Assembly: GCF_042681825.1 (NCBI RefSeq)
Contig: NZ_JBHUGH010000005.1
Span: 310,001-374,000, forward strand
DNA from: Halodurantibacterium flavum
GTDB lineage: Bacteria; Pseudomonadota; Alphaproteobacteria; Rhodobacterales; Rhodobacteraceae
Length of the DNA: 64,000 nucleotides
Direction: 5' to 3'
Below are positions 43,791 to 53,871 of this stretch, piece after piece. Positions within the stretch are counted from its first letter, which is position 1. Every line of letters starts with the position of its first letter. The notes under the pieces are model-generated. The model was not told the origin of the DNA and ran no database searches. It worked only from the letters and a program-made list of their open reading frames with translations. Both the position numbers and the translations under genes were made by a program.

Positions 43791-43822
43791 CTGACAGCGC
43801 TCACGCAATTATCAGTTGTCAG
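43791..43822. promoter_or_regulatory. Inverted repeat between glgE and the serine hydrolase gene
   Basis: CTGACA at 43791-43796 and TGTCAG at 43817-43822, a perfect 6-bp dyad with a 20-nt spacer holding the AT-rich ATTATCAG. It lies in the 240-nt divergent intergenic region, about 120 bp upstream of glgE. It may be an operator or two half-sites; no other gene is seen in this region. Confidence 0.3.
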
Positions 43823-43915
43823 ATCGCGGCGCCGCCGACCAAGTAGAACCCGCACGCGCCGATTGCCTGTCGCATCCCGGCGTGGCCGACATTCCATGCG
43901 AACAAGGGAACAGTG

Positions 43916-44932
43916 ATGCCATCGACCACCGGTCTGCCGACGCGCCGCGGCTTTCTTGCCATGACAGCCGCAGCCGCCAGCGTTGCCGGCCGGCCTCTCT
44001 TTGCCCAGACGGCCACCGGCTGGGGCGGTGCGGTGGACATGGCGCGCGGGTTCGACCAGTTCCACGCGCTGGTTATCTCGCATCGCGGCGAGACCGTGCT
44101 GGCCGAGCGGGTCCGCGGCCCGGCGCTCGACCGTGCGGTGAACGTGAAGTCGGTGTCCAAGACGATTGTCGCAGCGGTGCTCGGGGCGGCGCTCGACCGG
44201 GGGGTGGCGCCGGGGGTCGACGCGCGGCTGGGCGACGTCGCCCCCTCGCTGATCCCATCGGGGGCCGATGCGCGGGTGCGCGACATCACGCTGGGTGACC
44301 TTTGCACCATGCAGGCGGGGTTGGAGCGGACATCGGGCAGCAATTACGGGTCCTGGGTGTCCAGCCGCAACTGGGTGGCGAACGCGCTGTCGCGGCCCAT
44401 GGTGGCGGCGCCGGGCAGCCGGATGCTCTATTCCACGGGCAGCGTGCATGTGTTGGGCGCGGCGCTGTCGGTGGCCTCGGGCGAAAGCCTTCTGGCCATG
44501 ACGCGCGACTGGATCGGCCGCCCCCTGGGCATCGAGGTTCCCGCCTGGACCCGCGATCCGCAGGGCTATTACCTTGGTGGAAACGAGATGGCGCTGACGC
44601 CCGACGCGATGATCCGCTTTGCCGAGATGTATCGCCGCGACGGCGCGGGCGTCCTCAGCAACGGCTGGGTCCGCGCCTCGCTCTCGCGCCGGACCAGCTC
44701 GCCCTTTTCGGGGCTCGACTATGGCTACGGGTGGTTTCTGGGGCGCTCGCAGGGGGCGCAGATCGCGCTTGCGCGCGGCTATGGCGGCCAGATCATCGGC
44801 TTCGCACCCGAGCTGGAACTGAGCTTTGCCATCACCTCGGACCCCACCCGCCCCGCGACAAGCGGCGGCTATTTCGGCGATCTGATGCGGCTGATCGACC
44901 GCGAGATCATCCCGGCGGCCCGCATGGCCTGA
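43916..44932 (+). CDS. Exported beta-lactamase-fold serine hydrolase (class C-like/DD-peptidase family)
   Basis: 338 residues from ATG 43916 (a GTG one codon earlier is also possible; AAGGGAA precedes both). The N-terminus has a twin-arginine signal: TRRGFLAMTAAAASVAG, then a cut near LFAQTA. The mature protein shows NVKSVSKTIVAAVLGAALD with the S-x-x-K nucleophile pair (SVSK), a YST in place of Y-x-N (MLYSTGSVHVLG) and GYGGQIIGFAPE in the K-T-G region. This is the beta-lactamase/esterase family (PF00144-like). Divergent from glgE; substrate unknown. Confidence 0.88.
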   Translation: MPSTTGLPTRRGFLAMTAAAASVAGRPLFAQTATGWGGAVDMARGFDQFHALVISHRGETVLAERVRGPALDRAVNVKSVSKTIVAAVLGAALDRGVAPGVDARLGDVAPSLIPSGADARVRDITLGDLCTMQAGLERTSGSNYGSWVSSRNWVANALSRPMVAAPGSRMLYSTGSVHVLGAALSVASGESLLAMTRDWIGRPLGIEVPAWTRDPQGYYLGGNEMALTPDAMIRFAEMYRRDGAGVLSNGWVRASLSRRTSSPFSGLDYGYGWFLGRSQGAQIALARGYGGQIIGFAPELELSFAITSDPTRPATSGGYFGDLMRLIDREIIPAARMA

Positions 44933-45038
44933 CACCGGGTTCGGCGGAAACGGGACAACGAAAACGATTTCAGTAAGGGGATCTTAACGGGCGCGCCCTA
45001 TGGGATGAATGTCTTCATGCCTCATGGGTCGGTGCGCG

Positions 45039-47168
45039 ATGAAATTCCACTCGATACGCTTCAAGATACTCGGCGGTTTTGCGTCGATGCTCGTGCTAAT
45101 CCTCGTTCTCGCGGTCACCTCTTTTGGCGGCGTCAACCGGATTACCGAGACTTTTCAGGATTATCGCGGGGCGGCGCGCCAGTCGGCGCTCGCCAAGGAA
45201 ATGTCGCTTGCGCTGACGCAGATGCGGTTCCGGCTGGTCTACTGGATGGTGACGCGCGCGCCCTCGCAGGCGGCGGCGTTCAAGGAACAATATCAGCAGC
45301 TCATGGACACGAATGCGACGGCGAAGTCGGTGCTGCCCGATCCCGCGGTCCAGCAGCGGCTGACGGAAATCGACCAGCTTGTGAACAACTATGCCGCCGG
45401 AATGGACGGGATGATCCGGGAACATGCCCGCGCCGGCGCCGCCATGGCGCAGCTTGCGACCCTGCAGACCGGGCTGCGCAACGCCGCGACCCGGATGATT
45501 TCCGCCGCGCCCGACGATGCGCGTCAGGCGATGGCGGCGGGTATGCTGGTCGAAAAGGCGCTCGAAATCCGCATCCGGACCTATGATTTTACCCGCGACA
45601 TCCAGCCCGATCAGGTCGGCCTGGTCCAGACTGCCGTGGAAGAGGCCCGCGCGCTGAACCGCGAAATCGGCGGTCGCGCGCTGACGGCGGAGACCCGCGC
45701 GCTCTCGGCGGAATTCAGCACGGCCCTCGACAGCTATGGCCAGTGGCTGACCGCCTATTCCGAAGCGCTGCAAGAGCGGGAACTGATCTTTGCCCGGGAA
45801 CTGGTTCCGCTCGGTCCGCAACTGAACGAGATCTTCACCGACTTGGCGACCAGCGCTGACAACAGCCGCGACAGGCTGGGCGCGCTTGGCGTGGAACAGT
45901 CCGCAGCGACGATTTCTCTCGTCCTCGCGATCAGCGCCGCCTGTCTGCTGGCCGGGCTCACCATCGGCACGATCCTCGGGCATCGCATCTCGCGCGGCGT
46001 GGTGGGGATTTCGCACGCGATCGCCGAGATCGGCCGCCAACGCTATGATACCCCCGTTCCGGGCACGACGTCGAAGGATGAAATCGGCACGATCGCCCGC
46101 AACCTCACGGATTTCCGCGATCGCCTGGCCGAGTCCGAACAACAGCAGACCGTGCAGCGTCGCCGACAGCAGGAGCAGGAGCGGGTCGTCCGTGATCTGA
46201 CCGCCGGGTTGGAGCGTCTGGCACAGGGCGATCTGACCAGCCCCATCGACAGCCCGCCCTCTGACCCGTTCCCGCAGGAATACGAGGCCCTGCGCGCGAC
46301 CTTCAACGAACTTGTCCGCAGCCTGTCGGAGATCATCACGTCGATCACCGAAAGCGCCAGCGGCGTGCGCAGCGGCGCCAGCGAGGTCAGCCAGGTCGCG
46401 CAGGATCTCTCCTCCCGCGCGGAAACACAGGCGGCCACGCTGGAACAGTCGGCGGCAGCCCTGGGCGAGGTGACGGCAAGCGTCCGCTCGACCGCCGACA
46501 AGGCCGCGCAGGCCGACCGCGCGACGCTGGAAAACAAGCGCGAGGCAGAGGCAGGCGGCGCCGTGGTGCGCGAAGCGGTCGATGCCATGCGCAAGATCGA
46601 AAAATCCTCGGCCCAGATCACCCGCATCATCGGCGTGATCGACGATATCAGCTTCCAGACCAACCTTCTGGCGCTGAACGCAGGCGTCGAGGCCGCACGG
46701 GCCGGTGAGGCCGGGCGCGGCTTTGCCGTCGTCGCCTCCGAGGTGCGGGCGCTCGCGCAGCGCGCCTCGGATTCCGCCAAGGAGATCAAGGCCCTGATCT
46801 CCGAAAGCTCGCAGCAGGTCGCCGAGGGCAGCGCCTTGGTCGGCAAGACGGGTGAGAGTCTGGGGGACATCCTGCGCCGGGTCTCCGAAGTGTCGGCCCT
46901 CGTCTCGGAAATCGCGGGCATGGCGCGGGAACAGGCGCGGGGACTGGGTGAGATCAACACTGGCGTTAACCAGATCGACACGGTCACGCAGCAGAACGCC
47001 GCCGTGGCCGAGGAATCGACAGCCGCCGCACACTCACTTCTCAATGAGGCCGATCAGCTGACCGAGGCTCTGTCGGGGTTTCGGGTTTCAGGCGGCCAAC
47101 GCGGACAGGTCATGCCGCTCGCGCCAGCGACAGAGGCGCCCTTCCGCCCGGCCCGCACGGGGACATGA
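45039..47168 (+). CDS. Methyl-accepting chemotaxis protein
   Basis: 709 residues from ATG 45039; in-frame ATGs at 45009 and 45024 are alternatives, none with a strong ribosome site. TM1 is about residues 6-28, a periplasmic helical sensor domain extends to about 290, TM2 is about 290-312, then HAMP and a cytoplasmic signalling domain with the conserved tip DDISFQTNLLALNAGVEAAR (about 535) and GRGFAVVASEVRALAQRASD. A Q/R-rich coiled segment (SEQQQTVQRRRQQEQE) lies after HAMP. No C-terminal NWETF-like pentapeptide. The signal is unknown and no che genes are nearby. Confidence 0.93.
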   Translation: MKFHSIRFKILGGFASMLVLILVLAVTSFGGVNRITETFQDYRGAARQSALAKEMSLALTQMRFRLVYWMVTRAPSQAAAFKEQYQQLMDTNATAKSVLPDPAVQQRLTEIDQLVNNYAAGMDGMIREHARAGAAMAQLATLQTGLRNAATRMISAAPDDARQAMAAGMLVEKALEIRIRTYDFTRDIQPDQVGLVQTAVEEARALNREIGGRALTAETRALSAEFSTALDSYGQWLTAYSEALQERELIFARELVPLGPQLNEIFTDLATSADNSRDRLGALGVEQSAATISLVLAISAACLLAGLTIGTILGHRISRGVVGISHAIAEIGRQRYDTPVPGTTSKDEIGTIARNLTDFRDRLAESEQQQTVQRRRQQEQERVVRDLTAGLERLAQGDLTSPIDSPPSDPFPQEYEALRATFNELVRSLSEIITSITESASGVRSGASEVSQVAQDLSSRAETQAATLEQSAAALGEVTASVRSTADKAAQADRATLENKREAEAGGAVVREAVDAMRKIEKSSAQITRIIGVIDDISFQTNLLALNAGVEAARAGEAGRGFAVVASEVRALAQRASDSAKEIKALISESSQQVAEGSALVGKTGESLGDILRRVSEVSALVSEIAGMAREQARGLGEINTGVNQIDTVTQQNAAVAEESTAAAHSLLNEADQLTEALSGFRVSGGQRGQVMPLAPATEAPFRPARTGT

Positions 47169-47359
47169 AAGCCACCAGGAGCAACACCGCGTTCTGTTGA
47201 GAGTGGATGACAGAGCCGTCCGCTTCCGCCGAAATATGCGGACGCGGACGCCGCTCGGGCGAGGACCGATGCGCCCCTTGCAGCGCCCACCAGCAGGACC
47301 ACGAACGCAGGGGCTTTGCCTTTCCCCCTGATCGCCAAAGGCCTGTCCACAGCAGCCCT

Positions 47360-48069
47360 TGGCTGCACCCCCACCGGGGCATGGGCTGCAATACCGCCGT
47401 CGAGGATACCGTGGACACCGGATGGAAGCTGGCAGCCATTCTTACGGACAGGGTGGCGGTAGGTTGCCGGACAGCGACGAGCCCGAACGTCGTCCCGTGG
47501 CGCTGCGCAATACGCGCTTTGCGCTGGCACTCGCGGCCGGTGTCGGCCTTTAGCGTCCCTCGCCAGCGATGGCCCAGGCGGGCCCGGCCGGAGAAGGCGG
47601 CGCGCAGGGCATTATCTGGAACGTCACGCCGCTCAGGAATTTCATATACGCGGTTTCACCTTCGGTGCCCGGTATCCCGGCTCGGATGTGATTGATGCCG
47701 GAACCCCGCCCCGCCGCACGCGCCGTCAGCCTATGTTCCCGCCGCGAAGCCCGGCGGCCGGGCACCCCGTCTGGCGACAGAACGATTGCTCGCTGTTCGA
47801 GAGGCCGGGGTTCGACAGGCCGGGGTTCGAAGGGTCCTTGCTGCGCCTCGGCGGCAGCGATGACACCATTACCACCATCGGGGCCTATCGCGCAAGCCAC
47901 GGACATTTGGTTGACGATCGTCGACCTGCGGGATTGCCCCGAAGCCGTCGATCTATACGAGACGGATTTTGGCTAGGTCCACCGCGATCAGATCGTCGCC
48001 TGGCGGCGGAACGAGGCCGATTCCGAGGCGGTGCACGTGATCCTCGGACGGGCGCAGGGTCGCGGCTGA
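47360..48069 (+). pseudogene. Remnant of an FAD-dependent aromatic-ring monooxygenase
   Basis: Pieces of the C-terminal half of a PheA/TfdB-type flavin hydroxylase appear in successive frames: LHPHRGMGCNTAVEDTVDTG (frame 2, from 47363), then DEPERRPVALRNTR (frame 1, stop 47551), then RAGHYLERHAAQEFHIRGFT and GARYPGSDVIDAGTP (frame 0), then APSAYVPAAKPGGRAP (frame 2), then CSLFERPGF...SLLRLGG (frame 0), then LTIVDLRDCPEAVDLYETDF, a TAG at 47974 and VHRDQIVAWRRNEADSEAVH (frame 1) to a TGA at 48067. At least five frame changes and stops, plus a 15-bp tandem duplication at 47802-47831. The GxGxxG FAD domain is missing. Order of all pieces matches the family. Confidence 0.82.
47802..47831 (+). repeat. 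15-bp tandem duplication inside the monooxygenase remnant
   Basis: AGGCCGGGGTTCGA plus one base occurs twice in direct tandem (47802-47816 and 47817-47831). It duplicates RPGFD/E in frame within a segment normally seen once, so it arose during decay. Confidence 0.85.
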
Positions 48070-48193
48070 TCCGGTCCGACCCCGATCCCGGCGCCGCCGC
48101 TCGCGGCACCTGCCAGGCCTTTACGCCAAATGTCGCTGGCGCTCCGGGATGCCGCGCGGACCGGCTTTCCCGGACCCGCGCGGCAAGGAAACG

Positions 48194-48958
48194 TCATTCA
48201 ACCGCCGAGGCAGCCTGCCGGATCACATCGGCGACTTCGTCGGGGCTGGTCATCGGCAGCATGTGACCATTCTCGATCTCGACAACCGTCGAACCGGCCC
48301 GCTCTGCCATCTGCCGCTGCAAGTCGGGGGCGATGACCCCGTCGTCTGTCGCGATGGCCGACCAGCTCGGCTTGTCGTTCCAGGCCGCCGTCGTGCTCTC
48401 ATACGCAAAGATCGACAGGTTGGACGCAGCCTGAGACCTTGCCGTGAAGAGCGCTTCTTCATCGGAAAGACCATTGGCAACGAAAGAGAGCCAGGCGTCC
48501 TCGTTCACAAGGTAATGGCCATCCTCGAAGATCCGGATCGTGTCACCCGTGAAACCGGTCGGCATGGAGGCTGACAGCGCGCCGGTGCTTTCGCCGACAT
48601 CGGGCTGGAACGCCGCGACATAGACGAGGCCTCTGACATTCGGGTCGTCGCCGGCTTCGCCGATGACAAGCCCGCCATAGGAATGGCCGACCAGGATCAT
48701 CGGCCCTTCCTGAATGCCGATGATCCGCCGGACCGCTGCAATGTCGTCCTCGACCGAGGTCATGGGCAATTGCACCACCGTGACGGAATACTCGTCATCG
48801 GCAAGGCTGTCATATACCTTGCGCCACGTCGTGCCGTCGATATTCGCGCCATGCACCAGAACGATGTTGTTCACATCGGCGAGCAAGGCGCCCGGCTGGG
48901 CCGTCATGGCCCCAAGAGCCACGGCCCCGGAAATCAGGAGTGTTTTTAGGTTGGGCAT
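48194..48958 (-). CDS. Exported alpha/beta hydrolase
   Basis: 254 residues with an N-terminal Sec signal (NLKTLLISGAVALGAMTAQP, cut near LLA-DVNN). The fold shows VLVHGANIDGTTWRKVYDSL, the nucleophile elbow GHSYGGLVIGEAG, Asp in ATDDGVIAPDLQ and His in IENGHMLPMTSPDEV. It resembles small esterase-like hydrolases of the MenH/salicylate-esterase-like group. It is divergently oriented from a LysR gene with a palindrome between them, the usual layout for LysR control, and sits beside a decayed monooxygenase. Confidence 0.9.
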   Translation of the reverse strand: MPNLKTLLISGAVALGAMTAQPGALLADVNNIVLVHGANIDGTTWRKVYDSLADDEYSVTVVQLPMTSVEDDIAAVRRIIGIQEGPMILVGHSYGGLVIGEAGDDPNVRGLVYVAAFQPDVGESTGALSASMPTGFTGDTIRIFEDGHYLVNEDAWLSFVANGLSDEEALFTARSQAASNLSIFAYESTTAAWNDKPSWSAIATDDGVIAPDLQRQMAERAGSTVVEIENGHMLPMTSPDEVADVIRQAASAVE

Positions 48959-49039
48959 GAGGGGGTTGGTCCATTCGCTGGTTGCGTTGTGGGTTGTATT
49001 TGCCAGATAGTCTTTGCCGGATGGACGCGGTATTCCGAT

Positions 49040-49059
49040 TAATATGATTGACCATATTA
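49040..49059 (+). promoter_or_regulatory. Palindrome in the hydrolase/LysR divergent region, candidate LysR operator
   Basis: TAATATG-ATTGAC-CATATTA: a perfect 7-bp dyad with a 6-bp spacer, AT-rich in a GC-rich genome, ending 13 bp before the LysR start codon and 82 bp upstream of the hydrolase start. It contains T-N11-A spacing. Strong candidate for autoregulatory binding by the adjacent LysR protein. Confidence 0.6.
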
Positions 49060-49072
49060 GCGAGGCTTATGA

Positions 49073-49978
49073 ATGGATCGTCGCGACCTGTCAGATCTGT
49101 TGTTGTTCCAGATCGTGGCCGAAGAAGGGAATTTTACCCGCGCCGCCCTGAGGCTTGGACGGTCGCAATCCGCAATAAGCCAGGCGATCGGCGCCCTGGA
49201 GCGGCGCATCGGGGTGCCGCTGCTGGCGCGCACCACCAGGAGCGTACGCCCGACCGAGGCCGGGCAGCGCCTGCTGAGATCGCTGTCGCCCGGTCTGCGG
49301 CTGATCGAAGAGGGGTTGACCGAGCTGAAAGAGGCACGCAGCGGCGTGGTAGGCGCCCTGCGCCTGACGGCCGTCGAGTACCCGGCGAGGGCAATCATGA
49401 TCCCGCTACTGACTGGTTTTCTGGAACGGTATCCGAACGTAACCGTGGATCTGCATGTCAGCGACCGATTGACCGACATCGTCGGCGCCGGGTTTGATGC
49501 CGGGATTCGGCTGGGCGCGCATCTGGAACAGGATATGGCGGTGGTCCCGCTCGGCCCTGACGTGCGGGCGACGGTGATCGCGTCACCGGATTACTTTGCC
49601 CGACGCGGCAAGCCGAAGCGGTTGGAGGACCTCGCTGACCATTCCTGCCTGAACTACCGGATGCCAAGCCACGGCAACCTGTTCCGGTGGTCGTTTCTCC
49701 AGGGCGAACGCCGGGTCGAAATGGCGGTCAAGGGGCCGCTTGTCACCAATGATGCGCATGTGATGATCGAGGCCGCCCTTGCGGGGAACGGGCTGAGCTA
49801 CATGTTCGAGCCGTTTGTCTCCGAACATTTGGCAGCAGGCCGGCTGGAGACCTGTCTGGAGGAGTTCTGCCCGCTCTGGTCCGGCTATCATCTGTACTAC
49901 CCGGGACGAAATCAGAAGTCCGCGGCCCTTGCGGCATTGATCGATTATCTGCAGTCCAGTCGACGCCGCGGGATCTGA
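49073..49978 (+). CDS. LysR-family transcriptional regulator
   Basis: 301 residues. HTH: DLLLFQIVAEEGNFTRAALR with LGRSQSAISQAIGALERRIG and the RTTRSVRPTEAGQRLL wing; effector domain follows (GALRLTAVEYPARAIMIPLL, GFDAGIRLGAHLEQDMAVVP). These match the CrgA/DsdC-like LysR group that controls neighbouring oxidoreductases or hydrolases. Divergent from the exported hydrolase, so that gene is its probable target. Confidence 0.92.
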   Translation: MDRRDLSDLLLFQIVAEEGNFTRAALRLGRSQSAISQAIGALERRIGVPLLARTTRSVRPTEAGQRLLRSLSPGLRLIEEGLTELKEARSGVVGALRLTAVEYPARAIMIPLLTGFLERYPNVTVDLHVSDRLTDIVGAGFDAGIRLGAHLEQDMAVVPLGPDVRATVIASPDYFARRGKPKRLEDLADHSCLNYRMPSHGNLFRWSFLQGERRVEMAVKGPLVTNDAHVMIEAALAGNGLSYMFEPFVSEHLAAGRLETCLEEFCPLWSGYHLYYPGRNQKSAALAALIDYLQSSRRRGI

Positions 49979-50344
49979 GCGCTCCGCTGATCCGCCGGTC
50001 CCTGCCCGTCAGCGCCGCCACCGGGAAACCGTTGGCAGGTCAGCGCCGGTCAGCTCATCTCCCGCAACCTCGATCGCCATCAGCGAGCCGAGCTTGTCTC
50101 CGCCAAAACAAGGCGAAAGTCGCGATCGACCTTCTCGCTGCAGCCCTTGGCAGTAGCAGCCTCGAACACAGTCGCAGCCTGCTAGACGGCGACACACCAC
50201 AGTGCGGCGTGGCCGCCAAGGTCGCGAAGCACCATCCTGAGGGCGACCGGGGCGGATCGAGGTTCAGCCGTGGCTTTACCTTTTCACGGGCTGCATCCTC
50301 ATGTCGCTTCTGCTATCGGTGCTCAGCGCAAGACGAGGGGCCTG
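49979..50344. other. 366-bp stretch without an intact gene
   Basis: Between the LysR stop and radA no open frame has family similarity. A weak minus-strand remnant is described separately (50080-50247). The plus-strand ORF that runs through here into radA (50032-50562) is out of frame with radA and has no recognisable domain. No clear promoter for radA was identified. Confidence 0.6.
50080..50247 (-). pseudogene. Possible C-terminal remnant of a 3-hydroxyisobutyrate dehydrogenase-like protein
   Basis: On the minus strand the frame reads VALRMVLRDLGGHAALWCVA, then a TAG, then QAATVFEAATAKGCSEKVD and RDFRLVLAETSSAR to a TGA. The run KDL-x-x-A...AA-x-x-F-x-A-A-x-A-x-G is reminiscent of the C-terminal helical domain of beta-hydroxyacid dehydrogenases. 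Similarity is weak and judged by eye; with the internal stop it would be a decayed fragment. Confidence 0.25.
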
Positions 50345-51703
<1,359 letters not shown>

Positions 51704-51726
51704 TCCCGCGGTCAGGAGAATAACGG

Positions 51727-52281
51727 ATGGACGGTTTCACCATCGTGGACGGCGTCGTTGCCGGCATCATCGTCATCTCGGCGATCCTCGCCTATTCGCG
51801 CGGGCTCGTGCGCGAGGTCATGGCCATCGCGGGCTGGGTCGCGGCCGCGATCCTCGCCTTCATGTTCGCACCCGCGGTCGAACCCCTTGTGCGTGAGATC
51901 CCCGGTCTCGGGCGGTTTCTGGGCGAAAGCTGCGAGCTCAGCATGATCGCGGCCTTTGCGGGCGTGTTCGCGCTGGCGCTTGTGGTCGTGTCGCTCTTCA
52001 CGCCGCTCTTTTCCTCGGCCATCCAGCGCAGCGCGCTTGGCGGCGTCGATCAGGGGCTCGGCTTTCTCTTTGGCGTGGCGCGCGGTGTCCTGCTGGTGGC
52101 GGTCGCGCTGCTGGTCTACGACCGCGCGATGGCGCAGGCCTCGATCCCGGCGATCGACAACAGCCAGAGCGCGCAGATCTTTGCCGGCTTCCGCCAGAAC
52201 CTCGACCAGAGCATTCCGGACGACGCGCCCGGCTGGATCGTCGTGCGTTATGAACAACTGATGGGCAACTGCACCCGGTAA
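51727..52281 (+). CDS. cvpA: CvpA-family membrane protein
   Basis: 184 residues with four membrane segments, starting TIVDGVVAGIIVISAILAYS with the RGLVREVMAIAGWVAAAIL block typical of CvpA (colicin V production protein). A conserved GLGFLFGVARGVLL segment follows near residue 110. Function in envelope homeostasis is only partly known. Its place directly before purF is conserved in many proteobacteria. Confidence 0.93.
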   Translation: MDGFTIVDGVVAGIIVISAILAYSRGLVREVMAIAGWVAAAILAFMFAPAVEPLVREIPGLGRFLGESCELSMIAAFAGVFALALVVVSLFTPLFSSAIQRSALGGVDQGLGFLFGVARGVLLVAVALLVYDRAMAQASIPAIDNSQSAQIFAGFRQNLDQSIPDDAPGWIVVRYEQLMGNCTR

Positions 52282-52395
52282 CGGCCCGTTCACGGCCAAG
52301 TGCATGACAGGGTTGCGACGTTCCCGGGTGACAGCGGGCGGATGAACCACTACATGGAGCGAGCCTGACCCCAGAGGATTCGGAGGACAGACGCA

Positions 52396-53871
52396 ATGCG
52401 TCAACTGCCAGCCCAACCGTTCCGCAGCCATCCGTTCGACGACGACAAGCTCAAGGAAGAATGCGGCGTCTTTGGCGTGATCGGCGTCGCCGACGCGGCC
52501 AATTTCGTGGCGCTCGGGATGCACGCCCTTCAGCACCGGGGACAAGAGGCCGGCGGCATCGTCGCGCATGATCCGGTCGAGGGCTTCAACTCGGCTCGAC
52601 GGTTCGGCTATGTGCGCGACAACTTCACCAAGGCCAGCCTGATGGAGACGCTGCCGGGCCCGATCGGCATCGGCCATGTCCGATACTCCACCGCCGGGTC
52701 CAAGGGGAACACCGCGATCCGCGACGTGCAGCCCTTTTTCGGTGAGTTTTCCATGGGCGGCTGCGCCATCGCCCATAACGGCAACATCACGAACGCAGCC
52801 GCGCTGCGCCGCGAACTGATCGAGCGCGGCTCGATCTTTCAATCCTCCTCGGACAGCGAGTGCATCATCCACCTGATGGCGCGCTCGATCCAGAAGAACA
52901 TCCCCGAACGGATGAAGGACGCGCTCCGCCGGGTCGAGGGGGCGTTTTCCGTGGTCGCGATGACCCGCACGAAACTCATCGGCGTACGCGACCCGCTGGG
53001 CGTGCGCCCGCTGGTTCTGGGCCGTGTGGGCGAGGGCTGGGCGCTCTCGTCCGAGACCTGCGGGCTCGACATCATCGGCGCCGAGTTCATCCGGGAAATC
53101 GACCCCGGCGAAATGGTCGTGATCGACGCGAAGGGAATCGAGAGTTTCCGGCCCTTCGAGCAGCGCAAGTCGCGCTTCTGCATCTTCGAGCATGTCTATT
53201 TCTCTCGGCCCGACTCGATCCTCGGCGGGCGGTCGGTCTATGAGACGCGCCGCCAGATCGGCGTCGAGCTTGCCAAGGAAGCCCCGGTCGAGGCCGATCT
53301 GGTCTGCCCGGTACCCGACAGCGGAACACCGGCAGCCATCGGGTATTCGCAGGAATCCGGCATTCCCTATGCGATGGGCATCATCCGGAACCAGTATATG
53401 GGCCGGACCTTCATCGAACCGACCGAGCAGATCCGCAACATGGGCGTGCGGCTCAAGCTCAATGTGAACCGGGGGCTGATCAAGGGCAAGCGGATCATTC
53501 TGGTGGACGACTCGGTGGTGCGCGGCACCACGTCGATGAAGATCAAGGAGATGATCCTCGATGCCGGTGCCGCCGAGGTGCATTTCCGCATCGCCTCCCC
53601 GCCCACGGCATGGCCGTGCTTCTATGGCGTCGACACGCCGGAAAAGGAAAAACTGCTCGCCTCGACCATGACAGAGGATGAGATGCGCGATTTCATCGGG
53701 GTCGACAGCCTCAAGTTCATCTCGCTCGACGGGCTTTATCGGGCGGCGGGCGAGGCAAAAGGCCGCGACAATGCGAGCCCGCAATATTGCGACGCCTGTT
53801 TCTCCGGCGACTATCCCGTCGCGCCGTCCGACCAGCTGGAGAAGGGCTTTCAGCTCAAGGCCGCCGAATGA
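52396..53871 (+). CDS. purF: Amidophosphoribosyltransferase PurF
   Basis: 491 residues. A propeptide of 22 residues precedes the nucleophile Cys23 (KEECGVFGVIGV), freed by self-cleavage in this family. Glutaminase residues are seen in ALQHRGQEAGGI and GHVRYSTAGSKGN; the PRPP site is IILVDDSVVRGTTSMKI. Four cysteines positioned as in the B. subtilis type (RFCIFEHVYFS, AWPCFYG, QYCDACFSGDYP) suggest a [4Fe-4S] cluster. First committed step of purine synthesis. Its stop overlaps the next gene by ATGA. Confidence 0.98.
   Translation: MRQLPAQPFRSHPFDDDKLKEECGVFGVIGVADAANFVALGMHALQHRGQEAGGIVAHDPVEGFNSARRFGYVRDNFTKASLMETLPGPIGIGHVRYSTAGSKGNTAIRDVQPFFGEFSMGGCAIAHNGNITNAAALRRELIERGSIFQSSSDSECIIHLMARSIQKNIPERMKDALRRVEGAFSVVAMTRTKLIGVRDPLGVRPLVLGRVGEGWALSSETCGLDIIGAEFIREIDPGEMVVIDAKGIESFRPFEQRKSRFCIFEHVYFSRPDSILGGRSVYETRRQIGVELAKEAPVEADLVCPVPDSGTPAAIGYSQESGIPYAMGIIRNQYMGRTFIEPTEQIRNMGVRLKLNVNRGLIKGKRIILVDDSVVRGTTSMKIKEMILDAGAAEVHFRIASPPTAWPCFYGVDTPEKEKLLASTMTEDEMRDFIGVDSLKFISLDGLYRAAGEAKGRDNASPQYCDACFSGDYPVAPSDQLEKGFQLKAAE

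Noticed and set aside
47207..47695. 162-codon ORF as an intact small gene
   Set aside because: Only its middle part matches a flavin monooxygenase, and the match continues in other frames; treated as part of a pseudogene.
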